A stretch of 32,540 nucleotides of DNA. It comes from Streptomyces sp. col6. Lineage in GTDB: Bacteria; Actinomycetota; Actinomycetes; Streptomycetales; Streptomycetaceae. Below, one piece after another: positions 22,438 to 30,693 of the stretch. The number at the start of each line of letters is the position of its first letter. The first letter of the stretch is position 1. The notes beneath the pieces are model-generated. The model did no database searches, had not been told where the DNA came from, and saw only the letters and a program-made list of their open reading frames with translations. The DNA is taken from assembly GCF_008042035.1 (NCBI RefSeq), contig NZ_RDBL01000029.1, positions 50,995-83,534 on the forward strand. Reading direction: 5' to 3'. Position numbers and translations under genes: made by a program.

Positions 22438-24072
22438 TCACACGTTCGGGGGTGCTCCCTCGATCGGGCGTCCGAGGACGCCGGGGCGCTGCTGCCAGGG
22501 CAGCGGTCCGGACGGCGGCCGGTAGCCGACCCCGAGTGCGTCGAGGCGGGCGTAATGGGTGGTCATGCGGTGCTCGAAGGCGGCGAAGTCCCGCTCGTCC
22601 GGGGCGGGCAGGGCCGACCAGGCGACCTCCGCGAAGGCGGCCAGGCGCGGGAAGACCTGGTAGTCGACGCGCGAGCGGTTCTGCATGACCTCGGTCCACA
22701 CGTTGGCCTGGGCGCCGAGGACGTGCTCGGCCGCCTCCTCGCTCAGCGTCGGCGGAACGGGTTCGAAGCGGTAGACGTCCTCCAGGGTACGCACGTAGCC
22801 GATGGGCATCGGCTCGTCGGGGCCGCCGTGCTGACGGTGGTCCAGATACACCTGCTGCTCCGGGCACATGACGACGTCGTGCCCGGCCTCGGCGGCCGCG
22901 ATGCCGCCCGCGTAACCGCGCCAGGAGGAGACGGCGGCGCCGGGCGCGAGGCCGCCCTCCAGGATCTCGTCCCAGCCGATGAGGCGGCGGCCGCGCGCGG
23001 TGAGCCAGGTGTCGAAGTGGCGGATGAACCAGGACTGCAGCTCGTCCTCGTCGGCCAGGCCCAGTTCCTTGATGCGGGCCTGCGCGGTGGGCGACTGCTT
23101 CCACTGGTCCTTGGGGCACTCGTCGCCGCCGACGTGGATGAACGGCGAGGTCTCCGGCGGGAAGAGTGCGAGCAGTTCCTCGAAGACGCCCTCGTAGAAC
23201 CGCAGGACGTGGTCGGTGGGGGCCAGGACGTTCGGTGTGACGCCCCAGTTGTCCCACACGCCGAGGGCCGAGGTGTCGACGACGTCGGTGTTGCCCAGCT
23301 CCGGGTAGGCGCTGATGGCGGCCTGCGAGTGGCCCGGGATGTCGATCTCGGGGACGACCCGGATGTGCCGGGCGGCGGCGTAGGCGACGATCTCGCGGAT
23401 GTCGTCCTGGGTGTAGTAACCGCCGTGCGGGGTCTCGTCCCAGAGCTCGGAGGCCCGGTGTCCGTACTTGGTGCGTGGGCGCCAGGCGCCAACCTCGGTG
23501 AGGCGCGGGTACCGCTTGATCTCGACGCGCCAGCCCTGGTCGTCGCTGAGGTGGAAGTGGAAGACGTTCAGCTTGTGCGCGGCGATCAGGTCGAGGTAGC
23601 GCAGGACGTCGTCCTTGGGCATGAAGTGCCGTGCCACGTCGAGCATCAGACCGCGCCAGCCGAAACGGGGCGCGTCCTCGATGTCGACGGGCCCGAAGCC
23701 GTGCGCACCGGCCTCGCCCACGGGCGCCCGGCGGAACGCCCCGGGGCCGAGCAGCTGGCGCAGGGTCTGGGCGCCCCGGAACACCCCGGCGGGGCTGCCG
23801 CCGGTGAGGACGACGCCCCCGTCGGGCCGGGTGGTCAGCCGGTAGCCCTCGGGGGCCAGGGAGCCGTCGGTGCGCAGCACGAGGGCGCCCGGGGCGTCCT
23901 CGGGGCCGGGGGCGAGGGACAGGCCGAAGGCGGCGCCGAGGGTGACGCGCAGCCAGCGTTCGGTGGTCCCGGTGCCGGGGGCGGCCGCGAGGGTGGTGGA
24001 CGGATCGAGGACGAATCCGCGGCCCTCCCGGCCGTCGGCGCGCAGGGGCGCCGGGATCAGTTCCAGGTCCAT
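22438..24072 (-). CDS. Intracellular beta-N-acetylhexosaminidase, GH20
   Basis: A 544-residue GH20 enzyme that removes terminal N-acetylglucosamine (or GalNAc) by substrate-assisted catalysis. An N-terminal GH20b domain (about 1-130) precedes the barrel. The catalytic pair is Asp317-Glu318 (IHVGGDECPKDQW); FHFHLSDDQGWR and VPEIDIPGHSQA are other barrel strands. There is no signal peptide, so it acts in the cytosol on imported oligomers. ATG 24072 follows AAGGA and lies 4 bp after the permease stop. As last gene of the sugar ABC operon, it should cut what that transporter brings in. It resembles S. coelicolor SCO2943 by context (from memory). Confidence 0.93.
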   Translation of the reverse strand: MDLELIPAPLRADGREGRGFVLDPSTTLAAAPGTGTTERWLRVTLGAAFGLSLAPGPEDAPGALVLRTDGSLAPEGYRLTTRPDGGVVLTGGSPAGVFRGAQTLRQLLGPGAFRRAPVGEAGAHGFGPVDIEDAPRFGWRGLMLDVARHFMPKDDVLRYLDLIAAHKLNVFHFHLSDDQGWRVEIKRYPRLTEVGAWRPRTKYGHRASELWDETPHGGYYTQDDIREIVAYAAARHIRVVPEIDIPGHSQAAISAYPELGNTDVVDTSALGVWDNWGVTPNVLAPTDHVLRFYEGVFEELLALFPPETSPFIHVGGDECPKDQWKQSPTAQARIKELGLADEDELQSWFIRHFDTWLTARGRRLIGWDEILEGGLAPGAAVSSWRGYAGGIAAAEAGHDVVMCPEQQVYLDHRQHGGPDEPMPIGYVRTLEDVYRFEPVPPTLSEEAAEHVLGAQANVWTEVMQNRSRVDYQVFPRLAAFAEVAWSALPAPDERDFAAFEHRMTTHYARLDALGVGYRPPSGPLPWQQRPGVLGRPIEGAPPNV

Positions 24073-24076
24073 GACG

Positions 24077-24925
24077 TCAGTCCTTAACCGCTCCGCCGAG
24101 TCCGGAGACCAGGCGTCGCTGTACGAGTACGAAGAAGACCAGCACGGGCACGGTCATCACCGTCGAGGCTGCCATGATCCCGCCCCAGTCGTTCTCGTCG
24201 GGTTTGAAGAAGACCAGCAGCGCCATCGGGAGCGTCGACTGGGAGGTGTCGCTGATGATGAACGACTTCGCGAAGAGGAAGTCGTTCCAGGTGGAGATGA
24301 ACGAGAAGACGCTGGTGGCCACGAGGCCGGGGAGGACCAGCGGGAAGAGGATCTGCCACAGGAAACGGGTGCGGCTCGCCCCGTCGATGTACGCGGCCTC
24401 CTCCAGGGCCTCCGGCACGGCCCGTACGAAGCCGCGCAGCATCCAGATCGCGAAGGGCAGCGAGAAGGCCAGGTGCGGCAGGATCAGCGAGCCGAGCGTG
24501 TTCAGCTGGCCGAAGTCCCGCATCAGGAAGAACAGCGGGATCGTCAGCGCCTCGACCGGCACCATCTGCGCCACCAGGAACATGATCAGCAGCGTCGTGC
24601 GGAAGCGGAACCGGAACCGGGTGACCGCCGTGGCAGCCAGGAACGCGATGAGCGCGGAGGCGACGACGACCGTCCCGGCGACGAGCAGGCTGTTGAGGAA
24701 GTAGCGCCCGAAGTCCTGCTGCTGGAAGACCCGCCGGAAGGAGTCCAGGGACGGCGCGAGGGTCCAGGGCCTGGGGTGCGTGGACTGGATCTCGCCCGAC
24801 GGCTTGAGGGCGGAGAGCACCATCCAGTACAGCGGGAAGGCGACGGCGGCGGCGATGACCAGGGCGGCCGCCTCGGCGGCGAGCCGGCCGGGCCGGCGGA
24901 CGAGGGAGCGGACGGACAGGCTCAC
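24077..24925 (-). CDS. Sugar ABC transporter permease (MalG-type)
   Basis: A 282-residue CUT1-family permease with about six hydrophobic helices and EAA loop EALEEAAYIDGASRTRFLWQILFPLVLPGL. The C-terminus (FVLVQRRLVSGLGGAVKD) is the typical MalG-type end. GTG 24925 overlaps the first permease stop by 4 bp (GTGA); a longer in-frame start would lie inside that gene. It pairs with the MalF-type permease and the lipoprotein upstream. Confidence 0.93.
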   Translation of the reverse strand: MSLSVRSLVRRPGRLAAEAAALVIAAAVAFPLYWMVLSALKPSGEIQSTHPRPWTLAPSLDSFRRVFQQQDFGRYFLNSLLVAGTVVVASALIAFLAATAVTRFRFRFRTTLLIMFLVAQMVPVEALTIPLFFLMRDFGQLNTLGSLILPHLAFSLPFAIWMLRGFVRAVPEALEEAAYIDGASRTRFLWQILFPLVLPGLVATSVFSFISTWNDFLFAKSFIISDTSQSTLPMALLVFFKPDENDWGGIMAASTVMTVPVLVFFVLVQRRLVSGLGGAVKD

Positions 24926-25881
24926 AGTTCCTCCCCCTGGCGCCGTACGAGGCGCAGGTAGACGAGCGTGACGGCGAGCAGGATGAGCAGCATCACGACG
25001 CCGATCGCCGAGCCGAGGCTGTACTGCGAGGACGCGAACGCCTTCTGGTACGCGTACACGTTGAGCACCAGGTTCTGCCCGGCGATCCCGCCGCCGTTGG
25101 TCATGACGTAGATCTGGGTGAACACCTTGAAGTCCCAGATGACCGACTGGATGGTGACGACGGTGAGGATCGGCCGCAGCATCGGGGCCGTGACCGACCG
25201 CCAGATCCGCCACTGCGAGGCGCCGTCCAGCGCCGCCGCCTCCAGTACCTCGGTGGGGATGGCCCGGATGCCCGCGTAGACGGTCACCATCACGAACGGG
25301 AAGGAGCACCACAGGACTTCGAGGAGCACCAGCGCGAAGGCGCTGTAGCGCCCGTACGTCCACGAGTGGTCGCCGAGCCCCAGGATCCGGTTGACCGGTC
25401 CGAAGTCGGCGTCGAAGAGGAAGACCCAGACCGTGGACCCGGTGATCGCGGGCGTCGCCCACGCGCCGAGCGCGGCCAGCATCAGGGCGAGCCGGGGCAC
25501 GGCCCGTATGCGGGTCAGCAGGACGGCGAGCGCGCAGCCGACGAGCAGGGTGGCCAGCACGCAGGCGGCGGCGAAGACCACGGTGGCGGCGAGCACCTGC
25601 CAGAACTGGCTGTCGCCGAAGAGGGTGCTGTAGTTGCCGAACCCCTGGAAGGTGGCCGGTTCGCCGCCGCTCACCTGGGCCTGGGTGTACTCCAGGAAGG
25701 AGATCAGGCCGAGCTGGTAGATCGGGTAGACCAGCAGCCCGCCGAGCAGGACGAGCGCGGGCAGGAGGTAGAGCCAGGGCGTCCAGCCCGGCCGCCGTGC
25801 CGGTGAGACCGGGCGGCGGCGCGGGCGGGTCGCGGGCGCGGGTGTGGGGCGTGCTTTGTACGCCGTGCTGTTCGCGGTCAT
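24922..25881 (-). CDS. Sugar ABC transporter permease (MalF-type)
   Basis: A 319-residue CUT1-family permease. A polar Pro/Arg-rich head (1-33) precedes the first helix (WLYLLPALVLLGGLLVYPIYQLGLI), followed by a total of about six helices. The EAA loop reads TEVLEAAALDGASQWRIWRSVTAPMLRP. It starts 2 bp after the binding-protein stop. No ATPase gene is in the operon; CUT1 importers in Streptomyces commonly share the MsiK ATPase encoded elsewhere. Confidence 0.93.
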   Translation of the reverse strand: MTANSTAYKARPTPAPATRPRRRPVSPARRPGWTPWLYLLPALVLLGGLLVYPIYQLGLISFLEYTQAQVSGGEPATFQGFGNYSTLFGDSQFWQVLAATVVFAAACVLATLLVGCALAVLLTRIRAVPRLALMLAALGAWATPAITGSTVWVFLFDADFGPVNRILGLGDHSWTYGRYSAFALVLLEVLWCSFPFVMVTVYAGIRAIPTEVLEAAALDGASQWRIWRSVTAPMLRPILTVVTIQSVIWDFKVFTQIYVMTNGGGIAGQNLVLNVYAYQKAFASSQYSLGSAIGVVMLLILLAVTLVYLRLVRRQGEEL

Positions 25882-25883
25882 CG

Positions 25884-27188
25884 TCAGCCCGCGTCGGCGA
25901 ACGCCGCGTCCATCTTCTTCGCGGCGTCGTCCGAGGCCTGCGCCACGTCCTTACGGCCGCTGACGATCTCCTGGAACATCGTGGGCAGGATCAGCGAGGA
26001 GTCGATCTGCCCCCAGGCCGGGGACGCGGGGACGAACTTGGCACCGGCGCCGAGCGTCTTGACGAAGGGTTCGACGAACGGCTCGCGCTTCGCCGCGTCG
26101 GCCCGTACGTCGGTGTAGGTCGGCAGGAAGCCCATCGCGTCGAACATCCGTGCCTGGGAGGCCTTGCCGGTCAGCTCCTTCATCAGGTCGACGGCGAGGG
26201 TGCGGTGCTTGCTGCTCTTCAGCACCCCGATGTTGTTGCCGCCCGCGAACGCGGGGGCTATGGACCCCTCGGTGACGCCGGGCAGCGGCACGACCGCGTA
26301 CTTGCCCTTGACGCTGCCGTCCTCGACGGCGGTGTGGCTGAAGTCGCCGCCGATGGCCATGGCGGCCTTGCCGGAGGCGAAGGCGGTGACGGTGGCGTTG
26401 CCGCCCATGGCCGCGCACTTGGCGGGCGGGCAGTTGGTGGCGCCGAACAGCGAGGTGTAGGCCTCGATGCCCTTGCGGGCCTTGGCGCTGTTGATGGCCG
26501 CCTTGTACGAGGACCCGTCCTGGCCGGCCAGTTCGCCGCCGTTGGCCCAGATGAAGGGCATCGCGCCGTAGGTGTAGGCGCCGCCGACCGCGAGCCCGTA
26601 CAGGTCCGGCTTCTTCTTGTGGATCTTCCTGGCCGTCGAGATCAGTTCGGCCTGGGACTTGGGCGGCTGGATGCCCAGGTCCGCGAAGACGTCGGTGCGG
26701 TAGTAGAGCGCGCGTACGCCGACGAAGAGCGGGGCGCCGTAGACCTTGCCGTCGACCGTCACGGACTGCTTGGCGGCCGGGTCGGTGTCCTTGGCGTCCG
26801 CCCAGGCGCCGAACTCGGAGGTGATGTCGGCGAGTCCGCCGTCCTTCACGTATCCGGCGGTGTCGGTGTTGCCGTACTCGATGAGGTCGGGGGCGCTCTT
26901 CGGGTCGTTGAAGGCGGCCTTGACGCGCTGGGCGCGGGTCTCGACCGGGATGTACTCGATCTCGACCTTCGCGTCCTTGTGCGCCTTCCTGAACGCGGCG
27001 ACCGCGGTGTTGACGACCTTCTCCTTGGGCTTGTTGCCGACCTCCTGGAACAGCCAGACCCGCAGGGTGCCGGTCTTCTCGTCCCCCTTGGCTCCGGTGT
27101 CGGAGGTCTGCGGCGCGCAGGCGGTGGCCGTGAGGCCCGCCAGGACGAGCGCCGCGGCCGGCGCGGCGATTCGGGCAGAAAGCTTCAT
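25884..27188 (-). CDS. Extracellular sugar-binding lipoprotein (CUT1 family)
   Basis: A 434-residue binding protein of the family-1 extracellular solute-binding group. The signal is KLSARIAAPAAALVLAGLTATAC with likely lipidated Cys24 (lipobox ATAC is acceptable, not ideal). The mature part has TLRVWLFQEVGNKPKEK near the start and YALLYYRTD-like VRALYYRTDVF in the hinge region, as in N-acetylglucosamine/chitobiose-binding proteins. First gene of the operon binding protein - permease - permease - GH20, so GlcNAc oligomers are the best ligand guess. The start at 27188 is chosen by the signal peptide; promoter and dre-like site lie upstream. Confidence 0.92.
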   Translation of the reverse strand: MKLSARIAAPAAALVLAGLTATACAPQTSDTGAKGDEKTGTLRVWLFQEVGNKPKEKVVNTAVAAFRKAHKDAKVEIEYIPVETRAQRVKAAFNDPKSAPDLIEYGNTDTAGYVKDGGLADITSEFGAWADAKDTDPAAKQSVTVDGKVYGAPLFVGVRALYYRTDVFADLGIQPPKSQAELISTARKIHKKKPDLYGLAVGGAYTYGAMPFIWANGGELAGQDGSSYKAAINSAKARKGIEAYTSLFGATNCPPAKCAAMGGNATVTAFASGKAAMAIGGDFSHTAVEDGSVKGKYAVVPLPGVTEGSIAPAFAGGNNIGVLKSSKHRTLAVDLMKELTGKASQARMFDAMGFLPTYTDVRADAAKREPFVEPFVKTLGAGAKFVPASPAWGQIDSSLILPTMFQEIVSGRKDVAQASDDAAKKMDAAFADAG

Positions 27189-27197
27189 CCGGGAACC

Positions 27198-27209
27198 CCT
27201 ACCGGTAGG
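27198..27209. promoter_or_regulatory. 12-bp palindrome in the leader of the sugar operon
   Basis: CCTACCGGTAGG, perfectly palindromic, 10 bases before the binding-protein ATG, covering the region of the ribosome binding site (minus strand). Confidence 0.45.
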
Positions 27210-27229
27210 CGTTGCAGCATGCGCAACGC
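27209..27229. promoter_or_regulatory. Inverted repeat in the leader of the sugar operon
   Basis: GCGTTGC, 7-bp spacer, GCAACGC. It lies between the predicted transcription start (about 27249) and the start codon, so it could be an mRNA hairpin or an operator (LacI/ROK-type sites have such symmetry). Confidence 0.5.
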
Positions 27230-27255
27230 GCGTTTCGTTCTGCACAACAGGCAGG

Positions 27256-27284
27256 AGATTAGGTGGGGTCCGGGACGGCGACAA
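27256..27284 (-). promoter_or_regulatory. Promoter of the amino-sugar operon
   Basis: On the minus strand: -35 TTGTCG (27284-27279), 17-bp spacer, -10 TAATCT (27261-27256). The match to the housekeeping consensus and spacing is good. Leader length about 60 nt. Confidence 0.7.
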
Positions 27285-27299
27285 GTGGTCTGCACCACG
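27284..27299. promoter_or_regulatory. DasR-like (dre) operator candidate
   Basis: AGTGGTCTGCACCACG matches the DasR element (consensus like AGTGGTCTAGACCACT) at 13 of 16 positions, with both TGGTCT and ACCA half-site cores kept. It adjoins the -35 box. TCTGCACCAC repeats at 27300-27309, giving an 11-bp direct repeat. DasR is the GntR-family GlcNAc regulator; the operon content fits that control. Confidence 0.6.
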
Positions 27300-27347
27300 T
27301 CTGCACCACTCTGTGACCTGGCGGAGCAGCCCGTGCAACGGCACGCG

Positions 27348-27385
27348 AAAAACCCCCGGGGCACGCGGACGCGTGCCCCGGGGGT
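27348..27385 (-). terminator. Intrinsic terminator of the DUF3039 gene
   Basis: A perfect 15-bp stem (27352-27366 with 27371-27385), loop of four bases, followed on the minus strand by TTTTT (27352-27348). It is the clearest textbook terminator in the window, 37 bp after the stop. Confidence 0.88.
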
Positions 27386-27421
27386 CTCCCGGGCCTCAGC
27401 TGTGGGTGGTACCGGGCGCCG

Positions 27422-27712
27422 TTACTTCTTGTCCTTGCCGCCCTTGTCCTTGTCGCCGCCGCCGGCGCCCATGGACTCGTAGATCTCCTTGCACATCGGA
27501 CAGACCGGGTACTTCTTGGGGTCGCGCCCCGGTACCCAGACCTTGCCGCACAGTGCGACCACGGGGGTGCCCTCCAGGGCACTCGCCATGATCTTGTCCT
27601 TCTGGACGTAATGGGCGTAGCGCTCGTGGTCGCCGTCGCCGTTCGACACCTGCGGCGTCGGCTCCACGAGGGTTCCGGTACCTGCCCCGCGCTCGGGCTC
27701 AAGAGTGCTCAT
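27422..27712 (-). CDS. DUF3039-domain protein
   Basis: A 96-residue conserved actinobacterial protein of unknown function. The DUF3039 core spans about 28-82 (HERYAHYVQKDKIMASALEGTPVVALCGKVWVPGRDPKKYPVCPMCKEIYESM). Three Cys (CG, CPMC) in a CxG...CPxC arrangement, with His residues, look like a zinc site, which is inference. The tail is Gly/Lys/Asp-rich. Start 27712 is chosen because the longer in-frame start adds unconserved residues and would leave only 4 bp to the yqgE stop. It is 29 bp after the yqgE stop, likely read with it. Confidence 0.85.
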   Translation of the reverse strand: MSTLEPERGAGTGTLVEPTPQVSNGDGDHERYAHYVQKDKIMASALEGTPVVALCGKVWVPGRDPKKYPVCPMCKEIYESMGAGGGDKDKGGKDKK

Positions 27713-27741
27713 AACCGCCAAGCGTACTGAAAGACGGGACA

Positions 27742-28302
27742 TCAGTTCAGCGAAGGGTCGTCCGGATACGTGGCGATCATGGCCAGTTCGCTGCGCTGCC
27801 GGCGCAGGACCGCACGCCACAGGCCCTCCGGGCGGGGCGAGGACACGTCCCCGGGTTCCGATTCCACGACGTACCAGGCACCTTCGGACAGCTCCCGCTC
27901 CAGCTGCCCCGGGCCCCAGCCCGCGTACCCCGCGAAGATCCGCAGCGAGCCGACGGCCGCCGCGAGCAGCTCGGGCGGCGCCTCCAGGTCCACCAGGCCG
28001 ATCGCCCCGTACACCCGCCGCCAGCCCAGGGGGCCGTCGCCGCCCGGGATCACCGCGACACCGAGCGCCGAGTCCAGCGAGACGGGCCCGCCCTGGAAGA
28101 CGACCTCCGGCTCACCGGTCAGCCCGGCCCAGGTCGCCAGGATGTCCACGACGCCCACCGGGGTCGGGCGGTTGAGGACCACGCCGAGGGAGCCCTCCTC
28201 GTCGTGGTCGAGGAGCAGCACCACCGCGCGGTCGAAGTTCGGGTCCGCCAGGGCGGGTGCGGCCACGAGCAGCCGCCCTGTGAGCGAGGACACCTCGGTC
28301 AT
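27742..28302 (-). CDS. YqgE/AlgH-family protein
   Basis: A 186-residue protein of the UPF0301 (YqgE/AlgH) family, whose biochemical function is unknown. Hallmarks: start TGRLLVAAPALADPNFDRAVVLLLDHDEEGSLGVVLNRPT, then VFQGGPV, then IFAGYAGWGPGQLERELSEGAWYVV. Length is normal. Start ATG 28302. It diverges from murA across 276 bp and is followed by the DUF3039 gene. Confidence 0.92.
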   Translation of the reverse strand: MTEVSSLTGRLLVAAPALADPNFDRAVVLLLDHDEEGSLGVVLNRPTPVGVVDILATWAGLTGEPEVVFQGGPVSLDSALGVAVIPGGDGPLGWRRVYGAIGLVDLEAPPELLAAAVGSLRIFAGYAGWGPGQLERELSEGAWYVVESEPGDVSSPRPEGLWRAVLRRQRSELAMIATYPDDPSLN

Positions 28303-28522
28303 GGCAGAAATGATCCCGCATCTTCGGCCGCCACGGGGGTCAAGTGACGTGGTCGTCGCGCTCGGTGCCCGAGCGCAGCTCAGGGCGCACGGGTGCATGA
28401 GGAGCGCACGGCCCGGCCGCCCATCCGGGCGGTGACCCTCCGCGAGGCCCGCGCAGCGGAGCGTGGCGAGCGCGGATCCAGGACGTCCGGATACCGCCCG
28501 CTCCCTTACGGAAGGGGGGTGC

Positions 28523-28549
28523 GGGGCCATTACCCTTTCGTTTGGCCCC
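28523..28549 (+). promoter_or_regulatory. Hairpin upstream of murA
   Basis: GGGGCCA, 13-bp AT-richer loop (TTACCCTTTCGTT), TGGCCCC, ending 29 bases before the murA start. The loop contains a TTACCCT that could be part of a promoter. Whether it is an operator, leader hairpin or chance symmetry is not settled. Confidence 0.4.
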
Positions 28550-28578
28550 CTGCCCGACCACTCCGGAACGCGAGATTC

Positions 28579-29919
28579 ATGACCGGCACAGACGATGTCC
28601 TGCTTGTCCACGGCGGAACCCCGCTGGAGGGCGAGATCCGCGTCCGAGGCGCCAAGAACCTGGTGCCCAAGGCGATGGTCGCCGCGCTGCTCGGCAGCGG
28701 GCCCAGCCGGCTGCGCAACGTGCCCGACATCCGTGACGTGCGGGTCGTGCGCGGGCTGCTCCAGCTGCACGGTGTGACGGTCCGTCCCGGTGACGAACCG
28801 GGCGAGCTGGTCCTCGACCCCACCCACGTCGAGAGCGCCAACGTCGCCGACATCGATGCCCACGCCGGCTCCTCGCGCATCCCGATCCTGTTCTGCGGCC
28901 CGCTGCTGCACCGGCTGGGCCACGCCTTCATCCCCGGCCTCGGCGGCTGCGACATCGGCGGCCGGCCGATCGACTTCCACTTCGACGTGCTGCGCCAGTT
29001 CGGCGCGACGATCGAGAAGCGGGCGGACGGGCAGTACCTGGAGGCCCCGCAGCGGCTGCGCGGCACCAAGATCCGGCTGCCGTACCCGTCGGTGGGCTCC
29101 ACCGAGCAGGTGCTGCTGACCGCGGTGCTCGCCGAGGGCGTCACGGAGCTGTCCAACGCGGCCGTGGAGCCGGAGATCGAGGACCTGATCTGCGTCCTGC
29201 AGAAAATGGGCGCGATCATCTCGATGGACACCGACCGGACCATCCGGATCACCGGTGTCGACCGCCTCGACGGTTACACCCACCGGGCCCTCCCGGACCG
29301 CCTGGAGGCCGCCTCCTGGGCGTCCGCCGCGCTGGCCACCGAGGGCAACATCTACGTCCGGGGCGCCCAGCAGCGCTCGATGATGACGTTCCTGAACACC
29401 TACCGCAAGGTCGGCGGCGCGTTCGAGATCGACGACGAGGGCATCCGCTTCTGGCACCCGGGCGGCGCGCTCAACGCCATCGCGCTGGAGACGGACGTGC
29501 ACCCCGGCTTCCAGACGGACTGGCAGCAGCCGCTGGTGGTCGCGCTGACGCAGGCCGCGGGCCTCTCCATCGTCCACGAGACGGTGTACGAGTCCCGGCT
29601 CGGCTTCACCTCCGCGCTCAACCAGATGGGCGCGCACATCCAGCTGTACCGCGAGTGCCTGGGCGGCTCGGACTGCCGCTTCGGCCAGCGCAACTTCCTG
29701 CACTCCGCGGTCGTCTCCGGCCCGACGAAGCTCCAGGGCGCCGACCTGGTCATTCCGGACCTGCGCGGCGGCTTCTCGTACCTGATCGCCGCGCTCGCGG
29801 CCCAGGGCACCTCCCGGGTGCACGGCATCGACCTGATCAACCGGGGCTACGAGAACTTCATGGACAAGCTGGAGAAGCTCGGCGCGAAGGTGGAGCTGCC
29901 GGGCGGCTCCCTGGTCTGA
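28579..29919 (+). CDS. murA: UDP-N-acetylglucosamine 1-carboxyvinyltransferase
   Basis: MurA transfers enolpyruvate from PEP to UDP-GlcNAc, the first committed step of peptidoglycan synthesis in the cytosol, and is the fosfomycin target. The 446-residue protein has GAKN (Lys26-Asn27, substrate-binding) and the active-site loop with Cys124 (LGGCDIGGRPIDFH), so it has the fosfomycin-reactive Cys rather than the Asp of mycobacteria. The C-terminus ends in DLRGGFSYLIAALAAQGTSRVHGIDLINRGYENFMDKLEKLGA, matching family. The start at 28579 is chosen by N-terminal alignment to the family (LLVHGGTPLEGEIRVRGAKN). It converges on hup with a strong terminator between. Confidence 0.95.
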   Translation: MTGTDDVLLVHGGTPLEGEIRVRGAKNLVPKAMVAALLGSGPSRLRNVPDIRDVRVVRGLLQLHGVTVRPGDEPGELVLDPTHVESANVADIDAHAGSSRIPILFCGPLLHRLGHAFIPGLGGCDIGGRPIDFHFDVLRQFGATIEKRADGQYLEAPQRLRGTKIRLPYPSVGSTEQVLLTAVLAEGVTELSNAAVEPEIEDLICVLQKMGAIISMDTDRTIRITGVDRLDGYTHRALPDRLEAASWASAALATEGNIYVRGAQQRSMMTFLNTYRKVGGAFEIDDEGIRFWHPGGALNAIALETDVHPGFQTDWQQPLVVALTQAAGLSIVHETVYESRLGFTSALNQMGAHIQLYRECLGGSDCRFGQRNFLHSAVVSGPTKLQGADLVIPDLRGGFSYLIAALAAQGTSRVHGIDLINRGYENFMDKLEKLGAKVELPGGSLV

Positions 29920-30005
29920 CCGGCGGCGTCCCGGGCCCCCTGGGGTTCCGGGACGCTCCGGAGACCGCCACACGGCCCGCAGAGGGCCCCTGGCGGGCCG
30001 AATGC

Positions 30006-30042
30006 CGAAGGGCGGCCACCCTGGTCGGGTGACCGCCCTTCG
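30006..30042. terminator. Bidirectional terminator between murA and hup
   Basis: A 16-bp stem with one mismatch (30006-30021 with 30027-30042), loop TGGTC, in the gap between converging stops at 29919 and 30058. Confidence 0.85.
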
Positions 30043-30057
30043 TCGTGCCCAGGGGTC

Positions 30058-30339
30058 TTACTTGCCCTTGGCGGCTTCCTTGAGCTTGGAGCCCGCGGAG
30101 ACCTTCACGCTGTAGCCGGCCGGGATGTTGATCGGGTCGCCGGTCTGCGGGTTACGAGCGGTGCGAGCGGCACGGTGGGTGCGCTCGAAGGTCAGGAAAC
30201 CGGGAATGGTGACCTTCTCGTCGCCCTTGGCGACGATCTCACCGACGGTCTCGGCGAGAGCGGCCAGCACGGCGTCGGCGTCCTTGCGGGTCACCTCGGC
30301 ACGGTCGGCCAGGGCGGCCACCAGCTCACTGCGGTTCAT
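30058..30339 (-). CDS. hupA: HU-type nucleoid protein, HupA
   Basis: A 93-residue HU protein that bends and compacts DNA as a dimer. The pattern is complete: MNRSELVAALADRAEVTRKDADAVLAALAETV helices, GDEKVTIPGFLTFERTHRAARTARNPQTGDPINIPAGYSVKVSAGSKLKEAAK. It lacks the Lys/Ala-rich tail of the second Streptomyces HU (HupS), so it is the HupA type. Start 30339 has GGGAG about seven bases upstream; a longer in-frame frame upstream is not used. It lies between murA and the malic enzyme gene. Confidence 0.95.
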   Translation of the reverse strand: MNRSELVAALADRAEVTRKDADAVLAALAETVGEIVAKGDEKVTIPGFLTFERTHRAARTARNPQTGDPINIPAGYSVKVSAGSKLKEAAKGK

Positions 30340-30693
30340 GTTGTTACTCCCGTGTTCTTCTTGCCTGTGAGGCGTGAGATCGAAGCCGATGCTGCCAGGA
30401 CCCTCGGACAGTGCCCGTACCCGGGTCTGCCCTTGAGAGGGTCCGGTAGACCTCGCGCCCTGTGGGGTCTCCCCTGGACGTAGTCCTTGAGGAAGCATCC
30501 TGCCCCCACCTGCGGCGGTAAAGCCAATCCGGCACCCTCCCGGAGCCGCACGAAAGGCACCACTGCCTCGTCGTGGTGACGTCCCGTCGACTCCCCCGGA
30601 GCGGTCCGCAGCGGGTGCGGGGCTCCGCGGGACGCGTCGCCCGCCCACCCTAAAGGGGCGTTTGGGGCGCCGCGACCCGCGACGCGCCGTACG
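30340..30693. other. 354-bp region between hup and the malic enzyme gene
   Basis: It holds the hup promoter region and leader (minus strand). A composite stem (GTCCCG 30581-30586 with CGGGAC 30628-30633, and CGGAGC 30597-30602 with GCTCCG 30622-30627) may be the terminator for the malic enzyme transcript. No convincing small gene was found. Promoter boxes could not be fixed with confidence. Confidence 0.45.

Noticed and set aside
28303..28522. A small coding frame in the yqgE-murA gap
   Set aside because: Frames there lack ribosome sites and consist of Arg/Gly-rich shadow sequence.
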